NCBI GenBank assembly: GCA_964390065.1
Contig: CAYMGX010000009.1
Span: forward strand, 1-55,005
Length of the DNA: 55,005 nt
DNA from: JAAZBG01 sp964390065
GTDB lineage: Bacteria; Fibrobacterota; Chitinivibrionia; Chitinivibrionales; Chitinispirillaceae
Reading direction: 5' to 3'
Shown here: positions 9,491-19,236 of the stretch, one piece after another
How the letters are laid out: each line of letters begins with the position of its first letter
Numbering within the stretch: the first letter of the stretch is position 1
Program-made: the position numbers and the translations under genes
The notes under the pieces: generated by a model
The model's input: only the letters and a program-made list of their open reading frames with translations
What the model was told of the DNA's origin: nothing
Database searches by the model: none

Positions 9491-12059
9491 ACAATCAGCA
9501 GTAAAAAAATCAAACTTTGGACATGAGATCTGGGGCTTGATATTTCTTGCAGCTGCAGTCCTCATTTTAATATCGATTATTTCACACTATGCTGATAAAG
9601 ATCAGAATATTCTCGGATATTATCTCGGAACAGGTTTAAGTGAAGGGCTTGTGTTCTTTTTTGGACATATTCCGGTCTTTATGATCCCATTATCAATTGG
9701 TTACCTTGGATGGACGAGGTTACGCGATGAACCACTCAAAATACGGTCAATCACCTATGTGATTCTCTTTACTGTGGAAAGCTGTCTGATTCTCTCGATT
9801 TATCATCTGCCGTTTCTTGCAGAAAATCCTGATTACTTTGTAAAAAGTGATTATATCGGTTTTGTTTTCATTAAACTGATTTATCCTGTTTTTGGACCCA
9901 ATCAATTTGGTCCGTATTTTATTACGATATTAGCCTTATTTATCACAGTGTTAGCCTGGTTCAGAATATCTCCCAAGAAAATATTTACCGGATTAAAGGG
10001 TGCATCACTGTGGATAATCTCCAGGCTGTTCAGGTCATTTGCACAGTATCTCGAAAGGCTCAAAAAGGAACGTATAGAAAAAGAAAAACGGCGCGAATTG
10101 GCGGCAGCAGAAAAACAGAAGCTGCTTGCTGAAAAAGCAGCAGCTAAGCTTTTAACATCAGTTACCGCCGAAAAGGATTCGAAAGAACCTGTTCCGCAAA
10201 AGGGTAAAAAAGCAAAAAAGGAGGTGCCTGTCGAGGATGTTCCTTTTCCACCCGAAACGCATCTTCTTTCTATTGAGAGTAATGATAACGAGCTGAATGC
10301 TCAATTGGGTATTACTGCAGGTGCAGAAGTCGGGGATACCACGGATGAAGCCAAAAAACAGCTTGAACAGGAACTCGCTGCTTTTAGAGCTAAAAAACGT
10401 GAACCGATCAAAATTATGTCGATTGAAACGACAGAGGTTGATGTTGATGACACGCATACATCAAGCGTCGAAAGTGTTGAATTCAAGCATGTTACCAATA
10501 ATATCAATGATGATTTGCTGGAAACGGTTCCAATGGATCTTTCAGGTGATGGCATCGAGGAAGTTGTCATACCGGTTGTTCCTCAAAAGCCATACGAAAT
10601 CCCCAGGCCATCAATTATACCCGATCCGCCTCCTCAATCCAGTTATGTTGATAAGGAATCGATAGAGCGTAACTCTATGATTCTTGAGAAAACGCTGATG
10701 AATTTTGCTGTTGAGGGTAAGGTCGTTTTTGTCAGCCCGGGACCGGTGGTTACACGATATGAAATTGAACTTGCACCAGGTGTTAAAGTCAGCAGAGTGT
10801 TGAACCTTCATGATGACATTTCGATGGCAGTAAATGGTCAGCGAATACGCATTGAAGCGCCGATTCCTGGTAAGTCGGCAATTGGTATTGAGTTACCTAA
10901 TGCAGAGCGTCAGATAGTTCATTTTAAAAATATTCTTATCTCCGATGCGTTCAGTAAGACAAAGGCAAAACTGCCTGTTGTTATTGGAACCAATATCAGC
11001 GGAGCACCATATATCACTGATATTACAAAAATGCCGCATGTACTCATTGCAGGTCAGACCGGATCTGGAAAAAGTGTTTGCATAAATTCTGTAATTTGTT
11101 CATTATTAATGACTAAAACGCCTGATGAGCTTCGACTAATCATGATTGATCCTAAAAAAGTGGAGCTTGCGTTTTATGAAAATATCCCCCATCTTCTCTC
11201 CCCGGTGGTTACTGAATCCAAGGAAGCAGTGAAAGCACTTCAGTGGGGTGTGATAGAGATGGAGCGTCGTTACAGAATGCTTGCAAAGGTAGGGGCACGA
11301 AACATCGATTCTTTCAATACAAGAGTAGAAAGCGGAAAAATTTCAGATATTCTTGATGATGCCGATAATAAACCACTGCCGTTTATCGTCATTATTGTTG
11401 ATGAGCTTGCGGATTTGATGATGACGGCATCGAAAGATGTGGAAGGTTTGATTCAACGTATTGCTCAGCTTGCCCGTGCAGTTGGAATCCATCTTATTGT
11501 TGCGACACAACGTCCCTCCGTTGATATTATTACCGGACCGATTAAAGCAAATCTTACATCCCGTATTGGTTTCAGAACAATTCAATCGACCGATTCACGA
11601 ACGATACTTGGTCATGTAGGCGCTGAGAAACTGCTTGGAATGGGAGATATGCTGTTTCTTAGAAATGGTGCACCGGAAATAGAGCGTTTTCATGGAGCGT
11701 TCATTTCAGAGGAGGATGTCGAGAAAATTGTTAGTGATATACGACGCCAAAACTATAAAATTGATAAAATTGAGAGTTTTCATGAGGCAACAGGCGGTGA
11801 TGAGAATGAGGATGACCAGATGTTTGCTGATGGGGACAGGGATGAGCTTTTTGAAGAAGCTGCGAGAATTATTGTATCAATCGGCCAGGGGTCTACATCA
11901 TTGCTGCAGCGGAGAATGAAAATCGGATATGCCCGTGCAGGGCGTCTTATGGATGAACTGGAGCGTGCCGGATTTGTGGGTCCTCCCGATGGCAGCAAGG
12001 CACGTGAGGTTTTAGTGAAACCGGATGAGCTTGATGAGCTGTTGTGCAGGATACGATAA
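9465..12059 (+). CDS. ftsK: DNA translocase FtsK/SpoIIIE
   Basis: FtsK pumps chromosomal DNA through the closing septum and activates dimer resolution at dif. The 864-aa product has four or so N-terminal membrane segments (about 15-165), a charged Lys/Glu-rich linker (about 185-410) and a motor with Walker A GQTGSGKS (about 531) and Walker B VDELADLMM. It ends in a winged-helix gamma domain (IIVSIGQGSTSLLQRRMKIG onward), which reads KOPS-type polar sequences in known members. The frame is open further upstream to a TTG at 9423; I prefer ATG 9465 (or 9459), which begins the MAKKKQ cytoplasmic tail. It overlaps the end of thiD2. Confidence 0.95.
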   Translation: MAKKKQETEQSAVKKSNFGHEIWGLIFLAAAVLILISIISHYADKDQNILGYYLGTGLSEGLVFFFGHIPVFMIPLSIGYLGWTRLRDEPLKIRSITYVILFTVESCLILSIYHLPFLAENPDYFVKSDYIGFVFIKLIYPVFGPNQFGPYFITILALFITVLAWFRISPKKIFTGLKGASLWIISRLFRSFAQYLERLKKERIEKEKRRELAAAEKQKLLAEKAAAKLLTSVTAEKDSKEPVPQKGKKAKKEVPVEDVPFPPETHLLSIESNDNELNAQLGITAGAEVGDTTDEAKKQLEQELAAFRAKKREPIKIMSIETTEVDVDDTHTSSVESVEFKHVTNNINDDLLETVPMDLSGDGIEEVVIPVVPQKPYEIPRPSIIPDPPPQSSYVDKESIERNSMILEKTLMNFAVEGKVVFVSPGPVVTRYEIELAPGVKVSRVLNLHDDISMAVNGQRIRIEAPIPGKSAIGIELPNAERQIVHFKNILISDAFSKTKAKLPVVIGTNISGAPYITDITKMPHVLIAGQTGSGKSVCINSVICSLLMTKTPDELRLIMIDPKKVELAFYENIPHLLSPVVTESKEAVKALQWGVIEMERRYRMLAKVGARNIDSFNTRVESGKISDILDDADNKPLPFIVIIVDELADLMMTASKDVEGLIQRIAQLARAVGIHLIVATQRPSVDIITGPIKANLTSRIGFRTIQSTDSRTILGHVGAEKLLGMGDMLFLRNGAPEIERFHGAFISEEDVEKIVSDIRRQNYKIDKIESFHEATGGDENEDDQMFADGDRDELFEEAARIIVSIGQGSTSLLQRRMKIGYARAGRLMDELERAGFVGPPDGSKAREVLVKPDELDELLCRIR

Positions 12060-12212
12060 TTACCAGTTTTAATGTCAATTTCTGTAGTACATAATAAGCA
12101 ATAATGATTTTTATCGGCAATTAATTAATAAAATACCCGAAATCATAATATTGCTCTATAATTAAACCAGTCAAGATGACTATCAAAAAATTACCATCAA
12201 TTACAAACAGGT

Positions 12213-12827
12213 ATGTCAATGAAATATAGTCGACTGAGTATTCTGTTACTGTTCCTGTTATCAGGCACGTTTGTTCATTCGCAGACTATTGATGCCATTA
12301 AGGCAAACTATGACAAAAAAACCTTCTCGTTTAAATTTGATCTGTCAACCTACTGGAGTGTGAGAGAAAAAACAGATAAAAAAACAGGTTCACTTATTGT
12401 TACACCGGGTAATAAATTCAATGTGACCCTTGGTGATGATAGTTACATTAGTAATGGGGACACATTGTGGTCGTACAACAGGAAAGCCGCACAGGTTACT
12501 ATTCAAAATGTTAATAAAATGGATCTTTCCTCATTGCCATCGGGGATCCTCAGCCAGTTTCTTCATAAGTATACATTTGTTCCGGGGGTGGTAAACAACA
12601 GCACGGTGTATGAATGGGCGGCGGAAACGGGAACAAAATCACGGTTTGTAAATTTGAAACTCTGGGCTGATAATAAAAATATTATTACAAAAATAGAGAC
12701 TACGGATGACAATGGTAATGTGAATACATATATTTTTAGTTCTATAGTGTTTAATCAAAAAGTATCATCAAAGATGTTTGCGTTTCAGATTCCAAAAAAC
12801 GTACAGGTGCTTGATAATTATGAATAA
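12213..12827 (+). CDS. lolA: LolA-like outer-membrane lipoprotein carrier
   Basis: LolA ferries lipoproteins across the periplasm from the LolCDE exporter to the outer membrane. The 204-aa protein starts with a signal peptide (hydrophobic core LSILLLFLLSGTF, likely cleaved after HSQ, near residue 24). The mature part has the LolA half-barrel pattern of amphipathic strands, including the family's GDTLWSYNRKAAQVT strand and the later LPSGILSQFL helix. Length is normal for the family. A second ATG two codons in could also serve. The stop overlaps the next start in the 8-base string ATGAATAA, so the pair is coupled. FtsK upstream of LolA is also a common order in other bacteria. Confidence 0.85.
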   Translation: MSMKYSRLSILLLFLLSGTFVHSQTIDAIKANYDKKTFSFKFDLSTYWSVREKTDKKTGSLIVTPGNKFNVTLGDDSYISNGDTLWSYNRKAAQVTIQNVNKMDLSSLPSGILSQFLHKYTFVPGVVNNSTVYEWAAETGTKSRFVNLKLWADNKNIITKIETTDDNGNVNTYIFSSIVFNQKVSSKMFAFQIPKNVQVLDNYE

Positions 12828-14355
12828 ATTTGTGATTATGACGTTTGGACTCATCGCTCTTTGTTGTGGAGCCCGGGGACAAAACAGCGGTTTTTTTTCA
12901 AATGAGATTACAGGTATTGTATCATCGGGTGATACGATATCTTTACTTAGCGGAAAATACGACAAAATAACAAGTGATTTTGCCTATGCTGTGAGTTATG
13001 TCTCAAAATCAGACTCTGCTTACGTGGCGAATGATCTAAACTGGAAATCGTTTGTTTTTCCCAGGAATACAAGGCCGGTGGATTTTACGTATGGTGGCGG
13101 ATATTCAGTGGTGGTGTTTGAATTTGATACGCTTGATAAAGATAGAATGAATATGGTCACACTGATAAATCACAAAACAAATAAGACATCAGAGTTAACG
13201 ATTCCCTGGAACAAGGCATTACTTGCTGATTCCTCAAAACGGGTCTACTCAACGAATGTGGTTTATCTTGATAATGCATTTTATTTTGCATGCAGGGCAG
13301 GTGGAATAGTCAAATGGGATATTTCTACAGATAAAAAGACCGCGCTGCTTCCGGGAGTTTCCGGTGAGGTTTCTTTAGACACAATAAAAGGTATAGCCGA
13401 TTCAACAAGCTGGATTAGCGGACTTGAAGTTTCGAATAAACAGCTGATAGCAACAAGTTCATCAGCGATATGGGTATATACACCGCAGGATGGTGTTTGG
13501 ACAGAGTATCCAAAGAAAACTGCTGATGCATCGGTGACTATACGGTCGTTTATTTTTGCGGTGACTGATCCGTATACATTACCGCATGCGCTTTACAGCG
13601 TTGCAAACGTTACGCGTCCGGGCTCAGATACTACAATCATGATGAAATATTCTGTCAAAGAGGCAGGATGGAAGCCGGTGCTGGATCATGCAATCGCTGG
13701 ATTGACATTCGCGACAAGCGGGTATTACTATACCTATTTCGAGTATGACAGTACCAATTGTAAAGTTTACAGGGACACTCTTGGTGATACGGCAGTTCAG
13801 TACAAACCGCTTCCGGTTGACGCCTATTATTTACCGGAACGTCTGAAAACAGGGGTGGAGAGTCCTCAGATTCTTGATATCTATTTTTCTGCAGCAACAG
13901 ATTCGTCAGGGGTACTCTATGTAGGAACGACGAATGGTCTTTACATTTCACGAAATGAAGTGCCCGGTAAAAGCAGTGGTTTACTTCAATGTGTGAAAAG
14001 GATCACCCCTGTTAAAAATGGACTTAAAGAAGCCTTCGCCAGTCCCGGAATATTAAAGAAAGTTGAGGATAATGGTAATGATGTTGTCCGGTTTGTTTAT
14101 TGTCTGTCAAAAAACGCAAATGTTACGATTCGCATCTACGACTACAATAACGATCTTGTAAAGACAATCATAGAAAAACAACCGAGGAAATCAGGTACCG
14201 AAAATGCAGAATACGGGAGAAGTAATGACAAATATAAAGACGTATGGGATGGTACTACCGCAGGAGGAAGGGTGTGTGCACCCGGAGTATACTATTTTAA
14301 GATAACCACAGATATCGGAGAGCATGCTTTTGGAAAAATTGTTGTTGCGAAATAA
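12820..14355 (+). CDS. Secreted protein with FlgD-like Ig C-terminal module
   Basis: The 511-aa product has a signal peptide (MNKFVIMTFGLIALCCGARG). A long beta-rich body (about 30-415) has repeated strand blocks of the kind seen in propellers (for instance the SSAIWVYTPQDGVWTEYP region). The last 90 residues match the FlgD-type Ig fold (CLSKNANVTIRIYDYNNDLV then WDGTTAGGRVCAPGVYYFKI). In FCB bacteria such C-terminal modules are common on secreted or surface proteins. I chose ATG 12820, which overlaps the lolA stop, over the longer TTG frame, because the signal peptide begins there. Its 3' end overlaps the next barrel gene by 32 bases. Export and surface location are likely; the substrate or partner is unknown. 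Confidence 0.75.
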   Translation: MNKFVIMTFGLIALCCGARGQNSGFFSNEITGIVSSGDTISLLSGKYDKITSDFAYAVSYVSKSDSAYVANDLNWKSFVFPRNTRPVDFTYGGGYSVVVFEFDTLDKDRMNMVTLINHKTNKTSELTIPWNKALLADSSKRVYSTNVVYLDNAFYFACRAGGIVKWDISTDKKTALLPGVSGEVSLDTIKGIADSTSWISGLEVSNKQLIATSSSAIWVYTPQDGVWTEYPKKTADASVTIRSFIFAVTDPYTLPHALYSVANVTRPGSDTTIMMKYSVKEAGWKPVLDHAIAGLTFATSGYYYTYFEYDSTNCKVYRDTLGDTAVQYKPLPVDAYYLPERLKTGVESPQILDIYFSAATDSSGVLYVGTTNGLYISRNEVPGKSSGLLQCVKRITPVKNGLKEAFASPGILKKVEDNGNDVVRFVYCLSKNANVTIRIYDYNNDLVKTIIEKQPRKSGTENAEYGRSNDKYKDVWDGTTAGGRVCAPGVYYFKITTDIGEHAFGKIVVAK

Positions 14356-15394
14356 ATATATCGTTGCACTGGTTTCTCTACTGCTGATCAGCGGCACAGA
14401 AATGTTGTCAGCTGGCGAGGTGGGCGGATTATCCGGAGCGTACCTGCGTCCTCCTGTTGGAGCTGCAGCACTTGCCATGGGGGGTGCATCAAGTGCATCA
14501 CCGGACTATCTTGCATGCTGGTGGAATCCGTCAATGATTGCACCATTAAAAGAGAGAAAAATTGAAATAGGCACCGGAACCCGTTCACTTGGAAGAACAG
14601 ATCTTTATGGGCAGTTCACCTTTAAAGTTCCGCCAAGACTTGGTATGGGATTTTTTATCCTGTACAGGGGAGATCCGTTTCTTGACAATTTGTATAATGA
14701 CGACTACGATAATCCTCAAAAGCTCGATCGGGCATCATACACAACAATTACATCAAAGATCGCGCTCAGTTACAATTTTACTAAAAAGATTTATGCCGGT
14801 ATTAACATAGGAATCCTCTATCAGCGTTTGCCGACAGCTCTTGATGAAAATGGAGATTGGATCTATTCATCATCAAACGGAATAGGTTCCATTGATGCCG
14901 CAGTGTCATACAAACTAAATGAGCGATTGAAGCTTTCGGTAGTTGCAAGAGATTTCTTTTCATTGATGACCTGGGACATAGTAAGTGATTATAACAATTA
15001 TCAGATAAATGACAGGCCGCTTCCATCACTGACGATTGCATCATCCTATGAAGACTCGCTTTTTGGGAAGCCGTTTAAATGGACGGTTGATTTAAAAGGA
15101 TACGTTTTCGATAACGAATGGAATGCTCTTGATCACAAGGAAGCTTATTTGTCAACAGGCGTGCAGTTACAGAACTGGGATGCGTTTGCATTGCGTGCAG
15201 GTATCGGAGATATTCGGCTTAACGGGCAATTTATGGATGATGAATACAGAGATGAATTTTTCTGCAAGATAGGTGCCGGCATTTCAATGGATCTTTCATC
15301 GGTTGTCAGAGGACTTCATGCAAATTATGGAGTTTCAACTGATAAACTCTGGGCTGGTATCGATCAGCAGCTTGACTTTTCGTTTAGATTTTAA
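14324..15394 (+). CDS. PorV/UPF0164-type outer-membrane barrel protein
   Basis: The 356-aa protein has a signal peptide (residues 1-30, ending SAG). It then shows the PorV/PorQ-type start, YLRPPVGAAALAMGGA, followed by YLACWWNPS, a motif typical of this long-chain-fatty-acid-transporter-like barrel group. Amphipathic strands continue to a C-terminal F (DFSFRF), the usual outer-membrane beta-barrel signature. PorV in Bacteroidota shuttles T9SS cargo, but no T9SS core gene is visible here, so the role is open. It overlaps the FlgD-Ig gene and is followed 16 bases later by a second barrel of the same group. Confidence 0.78.
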   Translation: MLLEKLLLRNKYIVALVSLLLISGTEMLSAGEVGGLSGAYLRPPVGAAALAMGGASSASPDYLACWWNPSMIAPLKERKIEIGTGTRSLGRTDLYGQFTFKVPPRLGMGFFILYRGDPFLDNLYNDDYDNPQKLDRASYTTITSKIALSYNFTKKIYAGINIGILYQRLPTALDENGDWIYSSSNGIGSIDAAVSYKLNERLKLSVVARDFFSLMTWDIVSDYNNYQINDRPLPSLTIASSYEDSLFGKPFKWTVDLKGYVFDNEWNALDHKEAYLSTGVQLQNWDAFALRAGIGDIRLNGQFMDDEYRDEFFCKIGAGISMDLSSVVRGLHANYGVSTDKLWAGIDQQLDFSFRF

Positions 15395-15410
15395 CTGTTT
15401 ATTATAGAAT

Positions 15411-16892
15411 ATGAAAGTAAGGATTAGTTTACAAATGATTTCCCGATTAAAAAATATGATTTCCCTGGGGCTTCTCGCGGTTATGGCAGCCGGAACTGCA
15501 CATGCAAAGAACGCGGGATGGGCTTTTTATGAGTTTCTGGAGGATCCGATCAATTCGCGGTCGATCTCAATGGGATCTGCAGGCACTGCGCTTCCGGAAA
15601 ACAGGGGAATTTACTTTTATAATCCGGCACTTCCATCAATTACAAGCCGCAGCTATGTTTCTTTTGACTATGGACGTCAATACAGTGATATGGACCGAGC
15701 ACATATAGAAAGTGCAATTATTTCGAAATCCTGGTTTCTTGACTTCGGGTTTACCTCCCATTCAACCGGAGAATTTAAGGTCGCGGATGAAACAGGTGTG
15801 TATAATGGATTTACTCAATCAAACCAGTCGATTGTTGGAGTACTTGGAGGCGGATTCATTAAGGATAATTACTCTGCAGCATTAGCATTTACAGGAATAC
15901 AAAGCAAGATTGGTGAATACATGTCGTATGGAATATGCGGAAATGCCGGAATCATGGTGACCCTTATTGATAAAAAACTCTATGCAGGAGCTGCTGCGCT
16001 CAACATCGGGAGAAACAGTTCATACTTTGACAAACACAATCTGAATCTTGACTATCTTCCCTTTACAGTCAGGGGTGGTGCTTCCTGGAATGATACACTG
16101 AATAAAAAATATGCATACTCGGTTGCGGCTGATGTTGTGTATAGTAAAAATTACGAGACGGTGATGGTTCCAGTAGGTGTGGAATTCTGGTTATTTCCGG
16201 TATTGGCGGTTCGGGCCGGAAAACGGTTCAATTTTGAAAGTGATCTGTTTTCAATTGGTGTTGGGCTTAAGGTAACTAATCTTACTTTTGATGTGTCATT
16301 TATTCCAACAAGGACTGGTGATGATGTTGGTTTGAAATGGTCAAGCGGACTAACCTATAGTCTGGCATTGCCTAAAAAGTCACAGGCGGCCAAAAAGAGT
16401 AATGTACCGGATTCATCGTCAAGTACTACAGTAGATACTACAGGGGCAGCTGTAAGAACGGATACTGTTCCATTATATAAAGCTCCAATTGAGAAGAGAA
16501 TTATTAAAAAGGTAGCAGATACAGATAGTACAGCCGCAAAAGATACATTAAAAGATACTGTGAATATTCAGCAGATTGATACAACTTCAACGGCGGGCAT
16601 TATTGATTCGGTTACTCAGCCAGTGGCTGAGCCTTCAAAGGAACTCCCCGACACAACCTCAATTAAGTCACAGCCTGTTCCTTTGACAACGGATACCACG
16701 GTGGAAAAAACATCAGAGAAGAGCTCTGCGCAGGATGTTCCAACCGTACAGTCAACCATTAAGCAAAGCGTGATTGAAGAGGATGGTGCATTGACACCTG
16801 ATGTTTCCGATTCTGTTCCATTGCCGGCATCCCCTCCAAAGGACGACTCGACAGGTACTGCTAAAGATACTGATCGTAAGAGCGGGCAATAA
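15411..16892 (+). CDS. PorQ/UPF0164-type barrel with long acidic tail
   Basis: The 493-aa protein has a signal peptide ending near AHA and the family start FLEDPINSRSISMGSAGTAL, followed by the NPALPSI motif. The barrel runs to about residue 325. Beyond it lies a tail of about 165 residues rich in Thr, Ser, Asp, Pro and Lys, with scattered DTT/DTD units and no predicted fold. The tail begins after LALPKKSQAAKKS. Such a tail is unusual for the group and might be periplasmic or surface-exposed, possibly binding peptidoglycan or acting as a spacer. It pairs with the barrel just upstream and probably belongs to the same transcript, starting at lolA or ftsK. Confidence 0.75.
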   Translation: MKVRISLQMISRLKNMISLGLLAVMAAGTAHAKNAGWAFYEFLEDPINSRSISMGSAGTALPENRGIYFYNPALPSITSRSYVSFDYGRQYSDMDRAHIESAIISKSWFLDFGFTSHSTGEFKVADETGVYNGFTQSNQSIVGVLGGGFIKDNYSAALAFTGIQSKIGEYMSYGICGNAGIMVTLIDKKLYAGAAALNIGRNSSYFDKHNLNLDYLPFTVRGGASWNDTLNKKYAYSVAADVVYSKNYETVMVPVGVEFWLFPVLAVRAGKRFNFESDLFSIGVGLKVTNLTFDVSFIPTRTGDDVGLKWSSGLTYSLALPKKSQAAKKSNVPDSSSSTTVDTTGAAVRTDTVPLYKAPIEKRIIKKVADTDSTAAKDTLKDTVNIQQIDTTSTAGIIDSVTQPVAEPSKELPDTTSIKSQPVPLTTDTTVEKTSEKSSAQDVPTVQSTIKQSVIEEDGALTPDVSDSVPLPASPPKDDSTGTAKDTDRKSGQ

Positions 16893-17201
16893 GCGCCGAA
16901 AGTAATGGATCCGGAATGTGATTAACCAGTCATTTTCCGATTCAATCAATTATGAAAAATGTTGTTGAACGAAAAATGGTTTGGTGACAGGTTTTAAATG
17001 TCCACCTTTTTGACAATTTACAGTCATTTTTCTTCTCAAAATACCGGATGAGAGTCATTTTAAAAACAAAATGTAAAATTTTCTCATTTGGAACTACCAT
17101 GATGTTTTATATTATTGTATTTTTCAGAATTACATTATACAATTAGACTACTTGTTGAGATTGTTCATTTTTTTAACAGTAAATTTATGGGGCTACACTT
17201 T
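16893..17201. other. Intergenic stretch upstream of mreB
   Basis: This 309-base stretch is AT-rich and non-coding apart from a possible but unlikely 5' extension of mreB. A weak sigma-70-like pair (TTGGAA at 17088, TATTAT at 17110, 16 bases apart) would start transcripts near 17122, consistent with the internal mreB start chosen here. I see no strong hairpin after the upstream barrel gene. Confidence 0.4.
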
Positions 17202-18233
17202 ATGGGATTTCCCTTTTTATCCAACGATCTTGGAATTGACCTTGGTACAGCAAACACGCTTATTTACGTTAGAGGACGAGGTCTCCTTATCGATGAGCCT
17301 TCGGTTGTCGCAATTAACAAATCGACAAGAAAAGTTGAAGCAATAGGGCTTGAAGCAAAAAGAATGCTTGGAAGAACTCCCGGTGAAATTGAAGCGATCC
17401 GGCCAATGAAAGATGGTGTGATTGCAGATTTTGATCTTGTTGAGCAGATGCTGAAATATTTTATTCGTAAAGTTCAGAAATATCGTTTTTATTTTCGTCC
17501 ACGAGCGGTAATCGGGGTACCATCAGGAATAACTGAGGTTGAGAAGCGTGCGGTTGTTGATTCTGCTGAAGGTGCTGGCGTGCGCGAGGTGCATCTTGTA
17601 GCAGAACCGATGGCATCAGCGATAGGAATGGGTATTCCTGTAAATGAACCGAGTGGAAATATGGTGATTGACATCGGCGGAGGGACTGCGGAAATTGCGG
17701 TTCTCGCATTAAATGGAATGGTTTGCGATATGTCGGTACGTATTGGTGGTGATGAAATGGATGATGCAATCATTTCATATCTTAAAAAGACCTACAACCT
17801 TCTCGTTGGTGAAAGCACTTCGGAACAGATAAAAATTCAGATCGGCTCAGCATTTCCACTTGAGGATGAACTTGAAATGGAAGTCAAGGGACGTGATCTC
17901 GTAGCAGGAATTCCCAAAACGCTCAGAATTACATCAACTGAAATCCGTGATGCTCTCAATGAACCAATTTCGACTATTATTGAAGCTGTAAAGCAGGCGC
18001 TGGAACAGACGCCGCCTGAACTATCAGCGGATATTCTTGATAAAGGTATAATCATGACAGGTGGCAGTTCACAGCTCAGGGGACTGGATGAACGGTTACG
18101 TCAGGAGACAAACCTGCCGGTTAATGTTATTGATGAACCTTTGACCTGCGTTGCCCGTGGTGCACTAAAAATTATTGAAGATCTTGATAAATTTTCGCCG
18201 GTACTTATGCCGACAGGAAGACGGTCAAGATAA
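17202..18233 (+). CDS. mreB: Rod-shape determining protein MreB
   Basis: MreB is the bacterial actin that guides elongasome movement along the inner membrane. The 343-aa product has all actin-fold motifs: the phosphate-1 loop DLGIDLGTANTLIY, phosphate-2 VIDIGGGTAEIAVL, the EPMASAIGMG segment and the adenosine motif IMTGGSSQLRGLD. Length is typical. The frame extends upstream to a TTG at 17115, but the extra residues resemble no MreB. ATG 17202 gives the standard short MGFPF start (a membrane-binding amphipathic helix) and has GGGG about 10 bases upstream; ATG 17187 is the alternative. It leads the mre/mrd cluster, separated from mreC by 169 bases containing a promoter. Confidence 0.97.
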   Translation: MGFPFLSNDLGIDLGTANTLIYVRGRGLLIDEPSVVAINKSTRKVEAIGLEAKRMLGRTPGEIEAIRPMKDGVIADFDLVEQMLKYFIRKVQKYRFYFRPRAVIGVPSGITEVEKRAVVDSAEGAGVREVHLVAEPMASAIGMGIPVNEPSGNMVIDIGGGTAEIAVLALNGMVCDMSVRIGGDEMDDAIISYLKKTYNLLVGESTSEQIKIQIGSAFPLEDELEMEVKGRDLVAGIPKTLRITSTEIRDALNEPISTIIEAVKQALEQTPPELSADILDKGIIMTGGSSQLRGLDERLRQETNLPVNVIDEPLTCVARGALKIIEDLDKFSPVLMPTGRRSR

Positions 18234-18258
18234 TCTTCAAATAAGGCTGTGATCCGTT

Positions 18259-18288
18259 TTGACAGATGCTTAACGGTTATTGTATAAT
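18259..18288 (+). promoter_or_regulatory. Sigma-70 promoter for mreC-mreD-mrdA-rodA
   Basis: A consensus -35 TTGACA (18259-18264) and a consensus -10 TATAAT (18283-18288) are separated by 18 bases. Transcripts would begin near 18295, about 108 bases ahead of the mreC start. This would let mreC through rodA be expressed apart from mreB. It is the best promoter match I found in the window. Confidence 0.7.
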
Positions 18289-18402
18289 AAGCAATTATGA
18301 GGTCATTATTGAAATGCATCGTGGCTCAATGGTGCTGCTGCAAATCAAGGGTGATTTCTGAATGGCCGGTGCTGGTAAATTTGTTGGCAAATTGAGGGTG
18401 AA

Positions 18403-19236
18403 ATGCATTGGATCATTGAGTTTATAGTACATTACCGCAATTTTTTTTCGTTGGTTTTAACAGTTGTTCTAAGCCTTTTAATGATTTCCAGCCCTGAAAA
18501 TAAGCAGCTTGCAACTGTCCGGTTTCTCACAACAAGTGTATTTTATCCGCTACAGTTTGTTATCGACAAAGCTACCAATATCAGTAATATTTACGAGGAA
18601 AATCGCAGGCTCAGGCAGGATGTGGTAGTACTGAGTTCAAGGGTTGCCGCATTTCAGGAACAGGCTTCTGAAAATGACCGGTTACGTGGAATGCTCAATC
18701 TTGCTAAGAATTTCTCCTATGATTTTGTTCCTGTCAGAGTTGTTGCTCATGATCCATCAGATTTTAACAGAAGTATCGTTATTAATGCCGGAAAGAATCA
18801 GGGCGTTCATCAATGGATGCCCGTTATTGGCGAAAAGGGTGTTGTAGGGAAAGTTGTTCAGTCAATGGGTGGATTAAGCCTTGTACAACTGATAAGGGAT
18901 CCTGCAAACAGGACAAGTGTGATGATACGGAAGTCCCGTGCAATCGGGATACTTGAAAACAGTAACGGTATTGATTATTACCTTCGTTGCCGCAGTCATG
19001 AAAATGTTACTGTTGGTGACACCGTAATTACAAGTGGACTTGGAGGCATCTACCCGCCAGGGTTACATGTTGGCATAGTGGTAAGAATCAGTGATAGCAG
19101 TGACCCGCTGTTTAAAAAAGCATGGATTAAGTTATCTGTTGATTTCAATCATATTGAGGAGTTGTTTGTGATGCGGCTGTCACCACAGTGGTCTGCATTT
19201 ATGCATGAATTTGATTCACTTGGATTTAAACAATGA
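18403..19236 (+). CDS. mreC: Rod-shape determining protein MreC
   Basis: MreC is a bitopic inner-membrane protein whose periplasmic part activates PBP2. The 277-aa product has one N-terminal membrane segment (about 13-30), a coiled-coil (about 60-95, NRRLRQDVVVLSSRVAAFQE) and the two-barrel periplasmic core with NAGKNQGV and the conserved TSGLGGIYPPGLHVGIV stretch. The start has GAGGG 4-5 bases upstream. It overlaps mreD by 4 bases, so the pair is translationally coupled. Confidence 0.94.
   Translation: MHWIIEFIVHYRNFFSLVLTVVLSLLMISSPENKQLATVRFLTTSVFYPLQFVIDKATNISNIYEENRRLRQDVVVLSSRVAAFQEQASENDRLRGMLNLAKNFSYDFVPVRVVAHDPSDFNRSIVINAGKNQGVHQWMPVIGEKGVVGKVVQSMGGLSLVQLIRDPANRTSVMIRKSRAIGILENSNGIDYYLRCRSHENVTVGDTVITSGLGGIYPPGLHVGIVVRISDSSDPLFKKAWIKLSVDFNHIEELFVMRLSPQWSAFMHEFDSLGFKQ

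Noticed and set aside
14324..16892. Full type IX secretion system
   Set aside because: PorV/PorQ-type barrels alone are not enough; no PorK-N, PorT or Sov-like gene, and no T9SS C-terminal sorting domain was seen.
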